The notes: generated by a model not told the origin, from the sequence alone. A stretch of 64,000 nt of DNA from WRAI01 sp031549605 (GCA_031549605.1 JAVBPM010000005.1:1-64000); one strand, 5' to 3'. Counted from the first letter of the stretch, positions 40,227-50,353 are shown. Numbers and translations are program-made.

Positions 40227-41515
40227 GGTGCGGCCGTGGCGGTCGTTTGCTCCTCCTCCGCCTCCTCAATGCGTTGGATATGCGCGCCGACGGCGGTCAG
40301 CTTGCCAATCATGTCCTCGTAGCCGCGCTCAATTTGATAGACGTCGGTGACGGTGGTGGTGCCCCAGGCGGCCAGGCCCGAGATGACCATGGCGGCGCCG
40401 GCGCGCAGGTCACAGGCCTGCACCGGTGCGCCGGTGAGACGCGGCACGCCGCTGATGTGTGCGACGCGGCCATCAATCTTAATGTCAGCGCCCATGCGGC
40501 GCAATTCGTTGACGTAACGATAGCGGTTTTCCCACACGCGCTCGGTAATCATAGACTCGCCGCCGGCGATGGCCAACAGTGCGCCGATTTGCGGGTTCAT
40601 ATCGGTGGGAAAGCCGGGGTAGGGCATAGTTTTGACGTTGGTGGCGGTCAAGGGCTTGTCGCGGCGCACGATGATGGCGTCGTCCAGCTCCTCGATGTCC
40701 ACGCCCATCTCCAGCAACTTGACGCTGATGCACTCCAGATGCTTGGGGATGACATTGTTGATTTTTAGCTCGCCGCCGGTTGCGGCTACGGCGGTCATGT
40801 AGGTGCCGGCCTCGATTTGGTCGGGGATGACCGAGTAGTTGCGCGCCTCCAGCTCCGATGTGCCGTGGATTTTAATGACGTCGGTACCGGCGCCGCGCAC
40901 TTCGGCGCCGCAATAATTGAGAAAGTTAGCCAAATCGACAATGTGAGGCTCTTTTCCGGCGTTGTCAATGACAGTTGTGCCGGGCGCCAGTACGGCGGCC
41001 AGCATGATGTTGATGGTAGCGCCAACCGAGCCGCTATCCAAGTATACGGTGCCGCCCGTCAGTGTTTCGGCCTCAGCGACAATAGAGTCGCCGCTGACGT
41101 CGACAACGGCTCCCAGCGCCGAAAAACCCTTGATGTGCTGGTCGATGGGCCGTACGCCGAAGTCGCAACCGCCCGGCATGGCCACCTCAGCGCGGTGGAA
41201 GCGCCCCAAACAGGCGCCGACCAGATAGTAGCTGGCCCGAATACGGCGCGCCAGCTCAAAAGGCGCGACATGCGAATTGGCGTAGTCGGCGTTGAACTCG
41301 TAGCAGTTGTTGTCAATTTTTGCGATTTTGACGCCCATGCCGCGCATAATCTCAATGATTGTGCGGACGTCATGTACGTCGGGAATATTGTCAATGCGGC
41401 AGGTGCCCTTCAACAGAAGGGTTGCCGGTAAAATGGCCAAAGCCGCGTTTTTTGCACCGCTTATGGTGATGGCACCCTTCAGCTGAAAGCCACCCTCGAT
41501 GCTGTAATAAACCAC
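40223..41515 (-). CDS. murA: UDP-N-acetylglucosamine 1-carboxyvinyltransferase
   Basis: A 430-residue MurA, the first committed step of peptidoglycan synthesis. LKGAITISGAKNAALAIL gives the substrate-binding SGAKN(A) motif, and the active-site Cys lies in PGGCDFGVRPIDQHIKG (about residue 116), so fosfomycin sensitivity is expected. The C-terminus carries an acidic/Thr-rich tail. Start GTG 41515 with GAGGTG upstream at nine bases. Confidence 0.95.
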   Translation of the reverse strand: MVYYSIEGGFQLKGAITISGAKNAALAILPATLLLKGTCRIDNIPDVHDVRTIIEIMRGMGVKIAKIDNNCYEFNADYANSHVAPFELARRIRASYYLVGACLGRFHRAEVAMPGGCDFGVRPIDQHIKGFSALGAVVDVSGDSIVAEAETLTGGTVYLDSGSVGATINIMLAAVLAPGTTVIDNAGKEPHIVDLANFLNYCGAEVRGAGTDVIKIHGTSELEARNYSVIPDQIEAGTYMTAVAATGGELKINNVIPKHLECISVKLLEMGVDIEELDDAIIVRRDKPLTATNVKTMPYPGFPTDMNPQIGALLAIAGGESMITERVWENRYRYVNELRRMGADIKIDGRVAHISGVPRLTGAPVQACDLRAGAAMVISGLAAWGTTTVTDVYQIERGYEDMIGKLTAVGAHIQRIEEAEEEQTTATAAP

Positions 41516-41565
41516 GATTGCTGCACCTCATTTGTATTGGCGCACGGACGCACCATAATACGTGT

Positions 41566-41594
41566 ATTATAGCACCTTTCTAAACGCAAATCAA
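41566..41594 (-). promoter_or_regulatory. Promoter of murA
   Basis: Minus strand TTGATT (41589-41594), 17 bases, TATAAT (41566-41571). Confidence 0.78.
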
Positions 41595-41663
41595 AGGTTT
41601 TTTTCTCGAATGAAAAATTGGTTGGCGGTTTGCCGGTTATGTAGGCCGCAACAGCGGCCATTG

Positions 41664-41867
41664 CTAGAAATCTTCAACCTCTCGGCGTTCGCGGAAGAGC
41701 AGCGAGATACACCATACACCGGCCAACGCGACCACTGTGTATACGATGCGGCTCAAGGTTGCCGTCTGGCCACCAAAAATCGCTCCTACGAGGTCGGTCT
41801 TGAATAGCCCGATGCTACCCCAGTTCAGCGCACCAATGATGGTGAGCACCAATGCAAAACGATCCAC
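41664..41867 (-). CDS. DUF378 small membrane protein
   Basis: A 67-residue protein with two membrane helices. ALNWGSIGLF and LSRIVYTVVALAGVW are diagnostic of DUF378 (YuzA-like). I chose GTG 41867 because AAGGAG lies eight bases upstream and the family begins at this point; upstream in-frame codons precede the site. It is monocistronic. Function unknown. Confidence 0.88.
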   Translation of the reverse strand: MDRFALVLTIIGALNWGSIGLFKTDLVGAIFGGQTATLSRIVYTVVALAGVWCISLLFRERREVEDF

Positions 41868-42022
41868 GGAGTACACTCCTTCTTTTTCGATTTGCGCGCG
41901 ATGGGCGCATGAAACGAAATGTTTCAGGCATAGTATCGTCATTTGCTTTCGCTAGTATGTATAGCAACGCTGTTCAATCATTTCCATTGTCGGCATGCTC
42001 CTTTTGAAAAATGGCGCAAAAA

Positions 42023-42045
42023 AAGCAGGGCACGCTGCCCTGCTT
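42023..42045 (-). terminator. Terminator of the V-type ATPase operon
   Basis: Perfect 10-bp arms AAGCAGGGCA and TGCCCTGCTT, loop CGC, with a run of T on the minus strand, 15 bases beyond the subunit D stop. Confidence 0.92.
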
Positions 42046-42059
42046 AAAAAACGGATGTG

Positions 42060-42665
42060 CTAGGCTTGCTGGCGTTTGATGACCTTGAGTCGGACAAACT
42101 CCTCGCGCTCTTTTTCCTCCAACGCATCGGTGATGAATTTTACTGAGTTGTTAAAGTTGGGAATAATGATATTTTGCAACGCATTGGCGCGTTTTTGCGT
42201 CTTCTTGATGGCGTAGGCGAGTCTATAAATAGAGGTTTCGGTCTCGGCCAGCTGCTGGGTCAGCAGTTTGACTTGATGAAACTGTGCGGCGGCCTCGTCG
42301 AGCATCGAGTTGGAGAAGGCAAAGCCGTATTCCATGACCGGCGGCGCATCGGAGGCCGCAACGGCTGGGATTTCCACGCCCATAACGCTGCGGAAGCGGA
42401 TGGCCACGCTGTCATCGACGCGTACCGACTGCGACAGCTCCTCGGTGATGCCGATGGTGATGTTGGCCATTTGCAGTGCCGCGTAAGCCTTTTCAAAGGT
42501 GCCGGCTATGCGTGTTTGCAGTTCTCCCGCCTCGTCGATGAGCGACATCATCTCGCGTATGAGAATATTGCGCTTGCGGTCCATCAGGTCGTAGCCCAGC
42601 TCGGCCAGTGCCAGCGAGCGCTTGATGGCCATTAAATTGCCCTTGGTTGGTATGACTTGTGCCAC
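42060..42665 (-). CDS. atpD: V-type ATP synthase subunit D
   Basis: A 201-residue central-shaft subunit, entirely alpha-helical with coiled-coil ends. VIPTKGNLMAIKRSLALAELGYDLMDRKR is the family's signature N-terminus (shown here in parts: PTKGNLM, GYDLMDRKR). Start GTG 42665 follows AGGAGGTGAGCCAGC. Last gene of the nine-gene operon. Confidence 0.94.
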   Translation of the reverse strand: MAQVIPTKGNLMAIKRSLALAELGYDLMDRKRNILIREMMSLIDEAGELQTRIAGTFEKAYAALQMANITIGITEELSQSVRVDDSVAIRFRSVMGVEIPAVAASDAPPVMEYGFAFSNSMLDEAAAQFHQVKLLTQQLAETETSIYRLAYAIKKTQKRANALQNIIIPNFNNSVKFITDALEEKEREEFVRLKVIKRQQA

Positions 42666-42703
42666 GCTGGCTCACCTCCTCGCCTTTGCGCTGTGATGGG
42701 GTA

Positions 42704-44101
42704 CTATACGCCGCGTAGCGCCAGACCGGCGGCCTCGGTGTAGTATTTTTTCAACAAAACGGCGTCAATGCGGTCAAGCTCTTCCTTGGGAAGGATGGAC
42801 AACAGCTGCCACCCGATTTCCAGCGTCTGGTCAATGCTGCGGTTTTCCTCACGACCCTGCTGCACGAAGTTTGCCTCGAACAGCCGGCCGAATTCCATGT
42901 ACTTACGGTCGATGGCCGACAGCTCTTCTTCGCCGATGACGCTGGCCAGCGAGCGCGCCTCCTGCACCTTGGCGTAGCAGGAGAACAGCTGGTTGGACAG
43001 GCTGGGGTGATCCTCGCGGGTATAGCCTTTGCCGATGCCGTCCTTCATCAGACGCGACAGCGACGGCAGTACCGAGATGGACGGATAGGTACCGCGGTTG
43101 TCCAGATCACGGTCGAGCACGATTTGCCCCTCGGTGATGTAACCCGTCAGGTCGGGGATGGGGTGGGTGATGTCATCGTTGGGCATGGTGAGCACCGGCA
43201 CCTGCGTAACGCTGCCCGGTAGCCCCTCAATCATACCGGCGCGCTCGTAGAGCGACGCCAGATCGGAGTACAAATAGCTGGGATAGCCCTTGCGGCTGGG
43301 AATTTCGCCCTTGGATGACGAAAATTCGCGCAACGCCTCGCAGTAGCTGGTCATGTCGGTCATGATGACAAGCACGTGATAGCCGTGCTTGAAGGCCAGA
43401 TACTCGGCGGCGGTCAGCGCGCAGCGCGGCGTGAGTATGCGCTCAATGATGGGGTCGCTGGCCAGATTCATAAACATACAGACGCGCTGCAAGGCGCCCG
43501 ACTCCTCAAAGTCGCGGCGGAAGAACTCGGCCGTGTCGTTCTTGACGCCCATGGCGGCAAAGACGATGGCAAAGTCGGCGTTGGTGTCGGCGACGCTGGC
43601 CTGACGCACCATCTGCGCCGCCAGCTCGTTGTGCTTCATGCCCGAGCCGCTGAAAATGGGCAGCTTTTGGCCGCGAATCAGCGTCGACATGCCGTCGATA
43701 GCCGAAAGGCCGGTATAAATGCAGCTGCGCGGGTAGAGACGCGACACGGGGTTGATGGCCGCGCCGTTGATGTTGCGCTGCTCGTCGGGCAGCAGTTCGC
43801 CCAGCCCGTCGATGGGCGTGCCAGAGCCGCTGAACACACGGCCCAGCATGTCCTTGGACAGCGCCAGCTCCATCGGTCGGCCGGTGAAGCGGGTGCGTGT
43901 ATTTTCCAGACTGATGTTCTTCGTGCCCTCGAAGAGCTGCACAACAACACGGTCTCCGTCGATGAGGATAACGCGGCCCTTGCGGCGCTCGCCGTTGTCG
44001 AGTGTGACCTCGGCCATTTCCTCATAGCTGACGCCGGTGACCTTTTCCAGCACAATCAGGGGTCCGCTGACCTCCTGCAGGCCCATATATTCGAGACGCA
44101 T
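42704..44101 (-). CDS. atpB: V-type ATP synthase subunit B
   Basis: A 465-residue non-catalytic nucleotide-binding subunit of the V1 hexamer. It has the expected beta-barrel start (LEYMGLQEVSGPLIVLEKV) and the conserved GSGTPIDGLGELLPDE, RGQKLPIFSGSGMKHNELAAQ and PSRKGYPSYLYSDL blocks. The P-loop is degenerate, as is normal for B subunits. ATG 44101 follows GGGAGGGACCGCC. Confidence 0.95.
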   Translation of the reverse strand: MRLEYMGLQEVSGPLIVLEKVTGVSYEEMAEVTLDNGERRKGRVILIDGDRVVVQLFEGTKNISLENTRTRFTGRPMELALSKDMLGRVFSGSGTPIDGLGELLPDEQRNINGAAINPVSRLYPRSCIYTGLSAIDGMSTLIRGQKLPIFSGSGMKHNELAAQMVRQASVADTNADFAIVFAAMGVKNDTAEFFRRDFEESGALQRVCMFMNLASDPIIERILTPRCALTAAEYLAFKHGYHVLVIMTDMTSYCEALREFSSSKGEIPSRKGYPSYLYSDLASLYERAGMIEGLPGSVTQVPVLTMPNDDITHPIPDLTGYITEGQIVLDRDLDNRGTYPSISVLPSLSRLMKDGIGKGYTREDHPSLSNQLFSCYAKVQEARSLASVIGEEELSAIDRKYMEFGRLFEANFVQQGREENRSIDQTLEIGWQLLSILPKEELDRIDAVLLKKYYTEAAGLALRGV

Positions 44102-44113
44102 GGCGGTCCCTCC

Positions 44114-45877
44114 CTATCGGTTGGCGGCCAGAATCTGGTCTACCGTTTTATCAATGTCGGTCTTATACTCATCCAGCAGCTGTAGCTGGTCGTTGGGTAC
44201 GTCGTACTTGATACGAATCAGCTTGTCGAGCAGCTCGGTGGATTTAAGCGTGTTCATGGGAATGTTGTTGTCGACCAGCTGCTTGGCGCGGTCGAATAAC
44301 TGCATATACAGCTCCATCATCTTGAGCTGCTTGTCCAACGGCACATAGGTGTCGGTGGCGTGATAGGCGTTTTGCTGCAGGAAGCCGAGGCGCACGACAC
44401 GCGCTACCTCGATAATCAGTTTTTGGTCCTCGGGCAGGATGTCGCTACCGATGAGCTTGACGATTTCGTTTAGTTTGGACTCCTCTTGCAATAGGCGCGA
44501 AATGCGCTGTCGTAGCTCGGCAAATTCCTGGCCGTAACGCTGCTGATACCACGGCAACAGCTCGTCGAAATACTCGGAGTAGGAGGTAATCCAGTTGATG
44601 GCCGGGAAGTGGCGTGCGTAGGCCAGACTGCGGTCGAGCGCCCAGAAGCAGCGAATAAAACGCTTGGTGTTCTGCGTAACCGGCTCGGAGAAGTCGCCGC
44701 CCTGCGGGCTGACGGCGCCGATAACGGTGACGCTGCCCTCGGTGCCGCTCTTGGTCTCCATGTAGCCGGCGCGCTCGTAAAACTCGGCCAACCGCGACGA
44801 CAGATAGGCGGGGTAGCCCTCCTCGGCGGGCATTTCCTCGAGTCGGCCGGAAATCTCGCGCAGCGCCTCGGCCCAGCGGGAGGTCGAATCGGCCATGATG
44901 GCAACGTGATAGCCCATGTCACGGAAGTACTCGGCCACCGTCATGCCGGTGTAAATGGACGCTTCACGCGCGGCGACCGGCATATTGGAGGTATTGGCAA
45001 TCAGTACGGTGCGGCCCATCAGCGGCTTGCCCGTCTTGGGGTCGAGCAGCTCAGAGAACTCCTCAAGCACCTGCGTCATCTCGTTGCCGCGCTCGCCGCA
45101 GCCGAGGTAGACAATGATGTCGGCGTCCGACCACTTGGCCAGCTGGTGCTGGGTGATGGTCTTGCCGGCGCCGAACGGGCCGGGCACGGCGGCACAGCCG
45201 CCCTTGGCGATGGGAAAAAGCGTATCAATGATGCGCTGGCCGGTAATCAGCGGTCGGTCGATGGGCAGACGCTTGTCGACCGGGCGCGGCTTGCGGATGG
45301 GCCAACGCTGGCAGAGCGTTAACGTAAAGGTCTCGCCCTTGTCGTTTTGCACCTCGGCCACGACGTCGGTAACTGCATAGTCACCGTCAGGCTTGGCGCT
45401 GATGACCTTGCCGCCGGCGCCGATGGGTACGAGCAGACGGTGGGTCACGGCCTCGGTCTCCACGCAGGTGGCGTAGACTTGGCCGTCCTTGACCTCGTCG
45501 CCGGTCTTTATGGTCATCTTGACCGGCCATTTCTTTTGGTTGTCGAGCGAATCAATGTTGAGTCCGCGAGCGATGAACATACCGCTCTTCTCGGCAATTA
45601 CGCGCAGCGGACGGGCGATACCGTCAAAAATGTTGTTGAGCAGGCCGGGGCCAAGCAGCACAGACATCGGGCCGCCGGTCGGGATGACCGGTTGTCCCGG
45701 CATCAGGCCGGTTGTGTCCTCATATACCTGCACAATGGTATCGTCGCCATGCACGCCAACGACCTCGCCAATCAAACGGTCGTCGCCGACATAGACCATT
45801 TCCATCATGGTCAGTCCGCGGCCACCGGTGACGGTAACAACAGGCCCGTTGACGCCTTGTACGCTATAGAGCGGCAT
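44114..45877 (-). CDS. atpA: V-type ATP synthase subunit A (catalytic)
   Basis: A 587-residue catalytic subunit. P-loop GPFGAGKTITQHQLAKW (about residue 232), the A-subunit-specific insert before it, and MADSTSRWAEALREISGRL. I chose ATG 45877 because GAGGTGAAAGCA precedes it and the family starts here; the in-frame extension to 45931 has no site. 12 bases to the next gene. Confidence 0.96.
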   Translation of the reverse strand: MPLYSVQGVNGPVVTVTGGRGLTMMEMVYVGDDRLIGEVVGVHGDDTIVQVYEDTTGLMPGQPVIPTGGPMSVLLGPGLLNNIFDGIARPLRVIAEKSGMFIARGLNIDSLDNQKKWPVKMTIKTGDEVKDGQVYATCVETEAVTHRLLVPIGAGGKVISAKPDGDYAVTDVVAEVQNDKGETFTLTLCQRWPIRKPRPVDKRLPIDRPLITGQRIIDTLFPIAKGGCAAVPGPFGAGKTITQHQLAKWSDADIIVYLGCGERGNEMTQVLEEFSELLDPKTGKPLMGRTVLIANTSNMPVAAREASIYTGMTVAEYFRDMGYHVAIMADSTSRWAEALREISGRLEEMPAEEGYPAYLSSRLAEFYERAGYMETKSGTEGSVTVIGAVSPQGGDFSEPVTQNTKRFIRCFWALDRSLAYARHFPAINWITSYSEYFDELLPWYQQRYGQEFAELRQRISRLLQEESKLNEIVKLIGSDILPEDQKLIIEVARVVRLGFLQQNAYHATDTYVPLDKQLKMMELYMQLFDRAKQLVDNNIPMNTLKSTELLDKLIRIKYDVPNDQLQLLDEYKTDIDKTVDQILAANR

Positions 45878-45908
45878 TGCTTTCACCTCAAATCGTGTGG
45901 ATAAAGAA

Positions 45909-46517
45909 TTACTCGGCGTCTGGCTGGACACTGCCCAGCAACGCGTAGAAGCGCTGGTTCAGCGCCAGATAACGGGTGTCAAAGGTGTCATCGACCTGCC
46001 AGCCTTTGGCGGGGCACTGACACAACAGTCCGCCCAGCTTAAAGCTGCCTTCAAAAAAAGACAGCTCGGCGCCCGGCAGCGCCGCTTGCAGCTGCGCTGT
46101 TTTGTCCATGTCGCGGGCGCATAGGTAAACGTGGATGGGGTCATTGCCAAACGCCTTGTGGATTTTCTTGAGCGTTTCAATCAGCGCGCTGACGTAGTCG
46201 GGCGTGGCCGTATACTGCGCCAGCTTGGCGTCGACGTCGGCCTTGCTCTGCTCAAACATACGCTGCTGCAACGCGTGCAGCTCCCGCTTGTTTTCCAGCA
46301 TCTTGTGGCTGACGCTGCGGCGCATCTCGGTGCGCAGGCGGCTGACCTCGTTTTTGATATAGCGGTAGGTCTCGTTGAGGTACTCGTCCTCGGCAGCCGT
46401 CATTTGCTGCTGGCTTTCGGCCTGAACCTCTTCCATGACCTTAGAGGCCAGCGCGGCGGCCTCGGCGCTGATGGCCGAAGTAAAAAAGGATAGCTTTTCG
46501 TCGGCGTGAGACGTCAT
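45909..46517 (-). CDS. atpE: V-type ATP synthase subunit E (peripheral stalk)
   Basis: A 202-residue protein: long N-terminal helix (residues 10-110, e.g. AEAAALASKVMEEVQAESQQ) and a small C-terminal domain. This is the E-type peripheral stalk subunit that pairs with the H/G-type coiled coil encoded first in the operon. Sequence conservation is low, so the call rests on structure and position. Confidence 0.85.
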   Translation of the reverse strand: MTSHADEKLSFFTSAISAEAAALASKVMEEVQAESQQQMTAAEDEYLNETYRYIKNEVSRLRTEMRRSVSHKMLENKRELHALQQRMFEQSKADVDAKLAQYTATPDYVSALIETLKKIHKAFGNDPIHVYLCARDMDKTAQLQAALPGAELSFFEGSFKLGGLLCQCPAKGWQVDDTFDTRYLALNQRFYALLGSVQPDAE

Positions 46518-46535
46518 TGCGGCTGCACCTCCTTA

Positions 46536-46844
46536 CTATACTTTGATGCCGATAGCTTCACGGATATAATGGGTGATCGAATCGGCGCTGCGCCCGGTGC
46601 CAAACCGGTGCGGAATTTCCACAACCAGCGTGTGGTTGGTCTTGAGCTTGAGCTCGTAAATCAGCTCGGGGCACAGCTGCGCCAGTCCCTCGGTAATGAG
46701 CAAAATGCCGATGGAGGGATCTTTAATCACGTTGTCGATGGCCTCCTGCACCTCAGCCTTTTCGGTGAGGTACGCGCCCTCAATACCGGCCAGCCGGAAC
46801 CCGTTGATGGTGTCGTAGCTGTCGGCGATGCAATAGTAGCGCAT
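46536..46844 (-). CDS. atpF: V-type ATP synthase subunit F
   Basis: A 102-residue Rossmann-like subunit: YYCIADSYDTINGFRLAGIEG at the N-terminus (in parts: ADSYDTINGFRLAGI), IGILLITEGLA, and LVVEIPHR. It fits the F subunit that binds the central shaft. Gene order K-F-E is as expected. Confidence 0.9.
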   Translation of the reverse strand: MRYYCIADSYDTINGFRLAGIEGAYLTEKAEVQEAIDNVIKDPSIGILLITEGLAQLCPELIYELKLKTNHTLVVEIPHRFGTGRSADSITHYIREAIGIKV

Positions 46845-46849
46845 GGCGT

Positions 46850-47257
46850 TTAGCCCAGAATCATAAAGGCGATGATCAGACCCCAGAGTGAAATACCTTC
46901 GGCCAGTGCGACCATAATCAAGCTCTTACCGAAAACTGTCTCATTCTCACTGATGGCGCCCAGCGCGGCAGCAGCGGCCGACGACACGGCGATGCCGCCA
47001 CCGATGCCCGACAGACCAACCGAAAGCGCGGCGGCGATATACTTGAGGCCCGATTCGGCCGTTGCGGCAGCGGCCTGAGTGCCCTCGGCACTACCGGTCA
47101 GCATGAGGCCGAGGCCGGCGACGCCGACGACAAAAAAGCAGGCGATTTGCGCGATCAGCGGGCTTTTGACCGATTTGCCGCTCTTGCGGCGCAAATAGAC
47201 GTAGAGCAGTGGGGCCACGATGATGGCGGTCATAACGATAGGATAGAGGTATTTCAT
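46850..47257 (-). CDS. atpK: V-type ATP synthase subunit K (membrane rotor)
   Basis: A 135-residue proteolipid. A first membrane helix (residues 4-22) and a basic loop precede a proteolipid hairpin: AALSVGLSGIGGGIAVSSAA and SLIMVALAEGISLWGLIIAF, with the ion-binding Glu in ALAEGI (about 120). ATG 47257 is preceded by GAAAGGACTGTTTCAA. The residues around the Glu do not allow me to decide between H+ and Na+ coupling. Confidence 0.93.
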   Translation of the reverse strand: MKYLYPIVMTAIIVAPLLYVYLRRKSGKSVKSPLIAQIACFFVVGVAGLGLMLTGSAEGTQAAAATAESGLKYIAAALSVGLSGIGGGIAVSSAAAAALGAISENETVFGKSLIMVALAEGISLWGLIIAFMILG

Positions 47258-47325
47258 TTGAAACAGTCCTTTCAAAAGTGTGAGTCTTTTTTTATGATAC
47301 AGGCAGTTGCCGAACGATAGGGGAG

Positions 47326-49248
47326 CTATTCTTTGCGGGACTTATAATCGATAAAGACAGGCTTATAGGGCTTGCCCCCGCCGGAATAAAAGCGGCTAAA
47401 GAACTCGTAGAATTCCAGACGCAAAACCTGGATGCCAACCAGCAGACCCTCCAGACACATGACGATGAGGTTGCCAATGATAATAATGACCAGATTTTTA
47501 CTCTCACCGGCCATAGAGAAGATAGCGCCCATTAGGCTGGCGTGGCTGATGGCGTAAGCACCGACACGCAAAAAGGACAACGAGTTGGTGATGTACGACA
47601 GAATAATTTCCAGCATCTCAAACAGGTTTTCAACAATAAACCCGCCCACGGGGTGCTTTTGCTCCTGCTTAGTCCGCTGTACCCAGCGTGCCAAAGGCTC
47701 ACGCAGAAAAATGACAACAAGTGGCACTGCTATGATGGCAAAGAATGCGCCGGCCGACAGCAGCGGCTCGCCAAAGCCGACAATGGGCAAGAAGAAAGCC
47801 ATCAGCGCCAGATAGAATATCAGGCCGGCCAATCCGTTATGGCCGAACAATAACTTGACCAATGATTTCTGCCGTATGCCGTTCCACATGTTGACGATAA
47901 TGCAAACACTGAGCAACGCCACACCCATATACAGTCCCGCGCGCAATACCGTGTTTGATTGGTGCAGCACGCTGAGGTGCAGCGGGTCAGGCAGCAGATG
48001 GTCAAACTCAAAGCCAAAAATGCTTCCATAAAAGAGGCCGAAGCACACGGCGCTAAGCCCGGCATAGGACACTATCTTTCCCAGCCACATTTTTTTCAGC
48101 TTCCACAGCAGCCACCCGCCAAGCGCCAGCACGGCGCCCTGACCGGCGTCGCCAAACATCATGCCAAAGATAAAGGTATAGGTCAGGCACATCAGCGCTG
48201 TGGGGTCGGTCTCGTTGTACTCGGGCAACCCGTACATTTCGACAAAGGGCTCAAAGGGCCGCACCAACCGGGTGTTTTTCAGCTTAATGGGTGGCGTATA
48301 ATCGCGTATCTTCTCGGCGCTGTCGCTGACAACGACGAGATTGGCGTGGGGATAGGTTTCCAACTGCTGCACAAATGCGTCGTGCTGTGCGGCGGGCACC
48401 CAGCCCAGCATATAGAAGCTTTCCTCGGTGTGCGCGGCGTAGCCACGCAGGTTGTAGGAGTCGTTCATGTAGCGCACATAGGAGTAATAGGGCAGGAACT
48501 GTTGCTCTATTTCGACGCGCAACGCGTCAAGCTCGCCGGCGATGGCCGTGATGCGGGCGCTGCTCTGCTCGTTTTCCCGATGCAGCCGCTCGGCCGCCTC
48601 GCTACTGGTGCCGTAGGCGTGGTCGCTGATGCGGATGCGCTCAAATTGCAGCGACAGGAACAGCGCGTCGATACGTTCCTGCATCTGCCCGGGTGTCAGG
48701 TACATGCCGTAGACATAGTCTTTCTCCATGCTGGTGGCAAAGAAATAGACATCCTTGCGCTCCAGCAGGTGAGGGAGGAAGTCATTGTAAATATCGCGTG
48801 GCATGCGGCCGAAACGGAACTTGACAAAACGGACCGAGAAGAAGTCCTGTAGGTTGACGTTGATGTCACCCAAATGTGTCAGCTGAATGGCGACTTGCTC
48901 GTTTTCAATGATGCTGCGTTTAAGTGACTCGCGCTCGTCCAACAGCTGCGTGAAGCGCTGCTGCGACTGCTCGAAGAACTGCGCCAGCTCAGTTGAGTCT
49001 AGTTTTACGTCCTCAAAGTCGCGGTAGCCCAGCTTGATGCCACCGACCTCCGACAACTGCTCGGCCTTGCGCAGCAGCTCGGTAAAGGGATTGCTTTGGT
49101 CAAAGGCATGCAGGAACTTGACCTTGCGCATGACCTGTGCCGCCGATTCGGGATGAAAATCACGATTGATAATACAGCCGCGAACGACATTGTCAAACTC
49201 CTGCAACGGGCCGACAATCGTCACCAGTTTCATGGGCGTTACGGCCAT
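47326..49248 (-). CDS. atpI: V-type ATP synthase subunit I
   Basis: A 640-residue membrane stator subunit. The N-terminal soluble half (about 1-330) has coiled coils; the C-terminal half has seven or eight membrane helices, including FIFGMMFGDAGQGAVLALGG (in parts FGMMFGDAGQG) and LSFLRVGAYAISHASLM, which carries the conserved Arg of the ion half-channels. ATG 49248 chosen from GGGAGG at eight bases. Confidence 0.94.
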   Translation of the reverse strand: MAVTPMKLVTIVGPLQEFDNVVRGCIINRDFHPESAAQVMRKVKFLHAFDQSNPFTELLRKAEQLSEVGGIKLGYRDFEDVKLDSTELAQFFEQSQQRFTQLLDERESLKRSIIENEQVAIQLTHLGDINVNLQDFFSVRFVKFRFGRMPRDIYNDFLPHLLERKDVYFFATSMEKDYVYGMYLTPGQMQERIDALFLSLQFERIRISDHAYGTSSEAAERLHRENEQSSARITAIAGELDALRVEIEQQFLPYYSYVRYMNDSYNLRGYAAHTEESFYMLGWVPAAQHDAFVQQLETYPHANLVVVSDSAEKIRDYTPPIKLKNTRLVRPFEPFVEMYGLPEYNETDPTALMCLTYTFIFGMMFGDAGQGAVLALGGWLLWKLKKMWLGKIVSYAGLSAVCFGLFYGSIFGFEFDHLLPDPLHLSVLHQSNTVLRAGLYMGVALLSVCIIVNMWNGIRQKSLVKLLFGHNGLAGLIFYLALMAFFLPIVGFGEPLLSAGAFFAIIAVPLVVIFLREPLARWVQRTKQEQKHPVGGFIVENLFEMLEIILSYITNSLSFLRVGAYAISHASLMGAIFSMAGESKNLVIIIIGNLIVMCLEGLLVGIQVLRLEFYEFFSRFYSGGGKPYKPVFIDYKSRKE

Positions 49249-49306
49249 GATTTTCACCTCCCTTGTCTTTATAATAAGGAAACGAGGGGCGCATCCTGTC
49301 TTTGGC

Positions 49307-50353
49307 TCAGAACAGCAGCAGGTTTACGTTGGCTTGGTGCGGCGCTACGCCATAATAGACACATTCAATGACGTTGATGAGGTTCTTGACCTCAATTTGC
49401 TTGAGCAGCAGGTAGGATATGGCGCTGAGGATAGACGGCACGCCCGAGGATATCTGATGGTGATGAAATTCATACATCAGCCGGTAATAATACTCTTCGA
49501 TATGACTAAACGTATTGTTGGTAAACAGCTTGGCGTAGGGCGAGCTCCTGAGCTGCTCATCCACGGCCTGGTCATCCTTGGCCTCAAGCAGCGTCTTGAA
49601 AAAGGCCGGCTTAAGGTTGAAGTAGATGGGCAGCAGGTAGCCGTTGACGTTGTCGGCCATGCCGCCAAAGTACTTGCGAACGCGCACGACGTGGATGAGG
49701 TTAATCATGTCTATCTGCTGGCCAAACGACTTGATTAGCAGCTGGCGTATCTTGCCGCCGTAGGCTTTTTGCACGCTGTTGTACACGGTGCGATAATAAT
49801 AGCTCTGCATGATGATTTCGACCTGTGCGTAAGGTGGCAACGAGCCGTCATCGGGCGCGATGCGCTCCAGCGCGTCGCGGAAGTCGGCCTCGCGGACGGC
49901 GGACAACAGACCCTCGTAGGTGGTGGCCTCTGATAACTCCTGGTAGTATATGGCGCTTTCTCTACGCAAAAAGGGCGGCAGCGTGCAGTTGTACTCGTGG
50001 CTGCGGCCTTGCGCAGTCAGGCGCATAAAGGCCATGACCTCCTCCATTTCGGCGGCGATGACGGGGAAGTGCATGACCTCCTTGTCCTCACGCGACATGA
50101 AATGGAACAGCTTCATGTAATTGTTGTACTCGGCACGGTGGATGGCGCCAATCAGCACGGCGCGGTTGGTGCCCTCGCTGTGAAACTCGCGCAGACCCTC
50201 GCTCCAGCCGGGCGCCTGCTTGAGATAGCTGGCGATCTCAGGGATGGATTTCATATCCATCAGCTTGGCGAAATCCTCTTTTTTCAGCCGTTTGCCGTAC
50301 ATGGCACGCACCTTGGTGGCCAGCGCGCCATATTTCATTTGTTGCCGAAGCAT
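49307..50353 (-). CDS. atpC: V-type ATP synthase subunit C
   Basis: A 348-residue helical subunit linking V1 shaft and membrane rotor. YGALATKVRAMYGKRL, LRRESAIYYQELSEATTYEGLL and the helical C-terminus fit the family. Position between the H-like subunit and subunit I is standard. The Shine-Dalgarno is weak (AAAGGCAG). Confidence 0.92.
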   Translation of the reverse strand: MLRQQMKYGALATKVRAMYGKRLKKEDFAKLMDMKSIPEIASYLKQAPGWSEGLREFHSEGTNRAVLIGAIHRAEYNNYMKLFHFMSREDKEVMHFPVIAAEMEEVMAFMRLTAQGRSHEYNCTLPPFLRRESAIYYQELSEATTYEGLLSAVREADFRDALERIAPDDGSLPPYAQVEIIMQSYYYRTVYNSVQKAYGGKIRQLLIKSFGQQIDMINLIHVVRVRKYFGGMADNVNGYLLPIYFNLKPAFFKTLLEAKDDQAVDEQLRSSPYAKLFTNNTFSHIEEYYYRLMYEFHHHQISSGVPSILSAISYLLLKQIEVKNLINVIECVYYGVAPHQANVNLLLF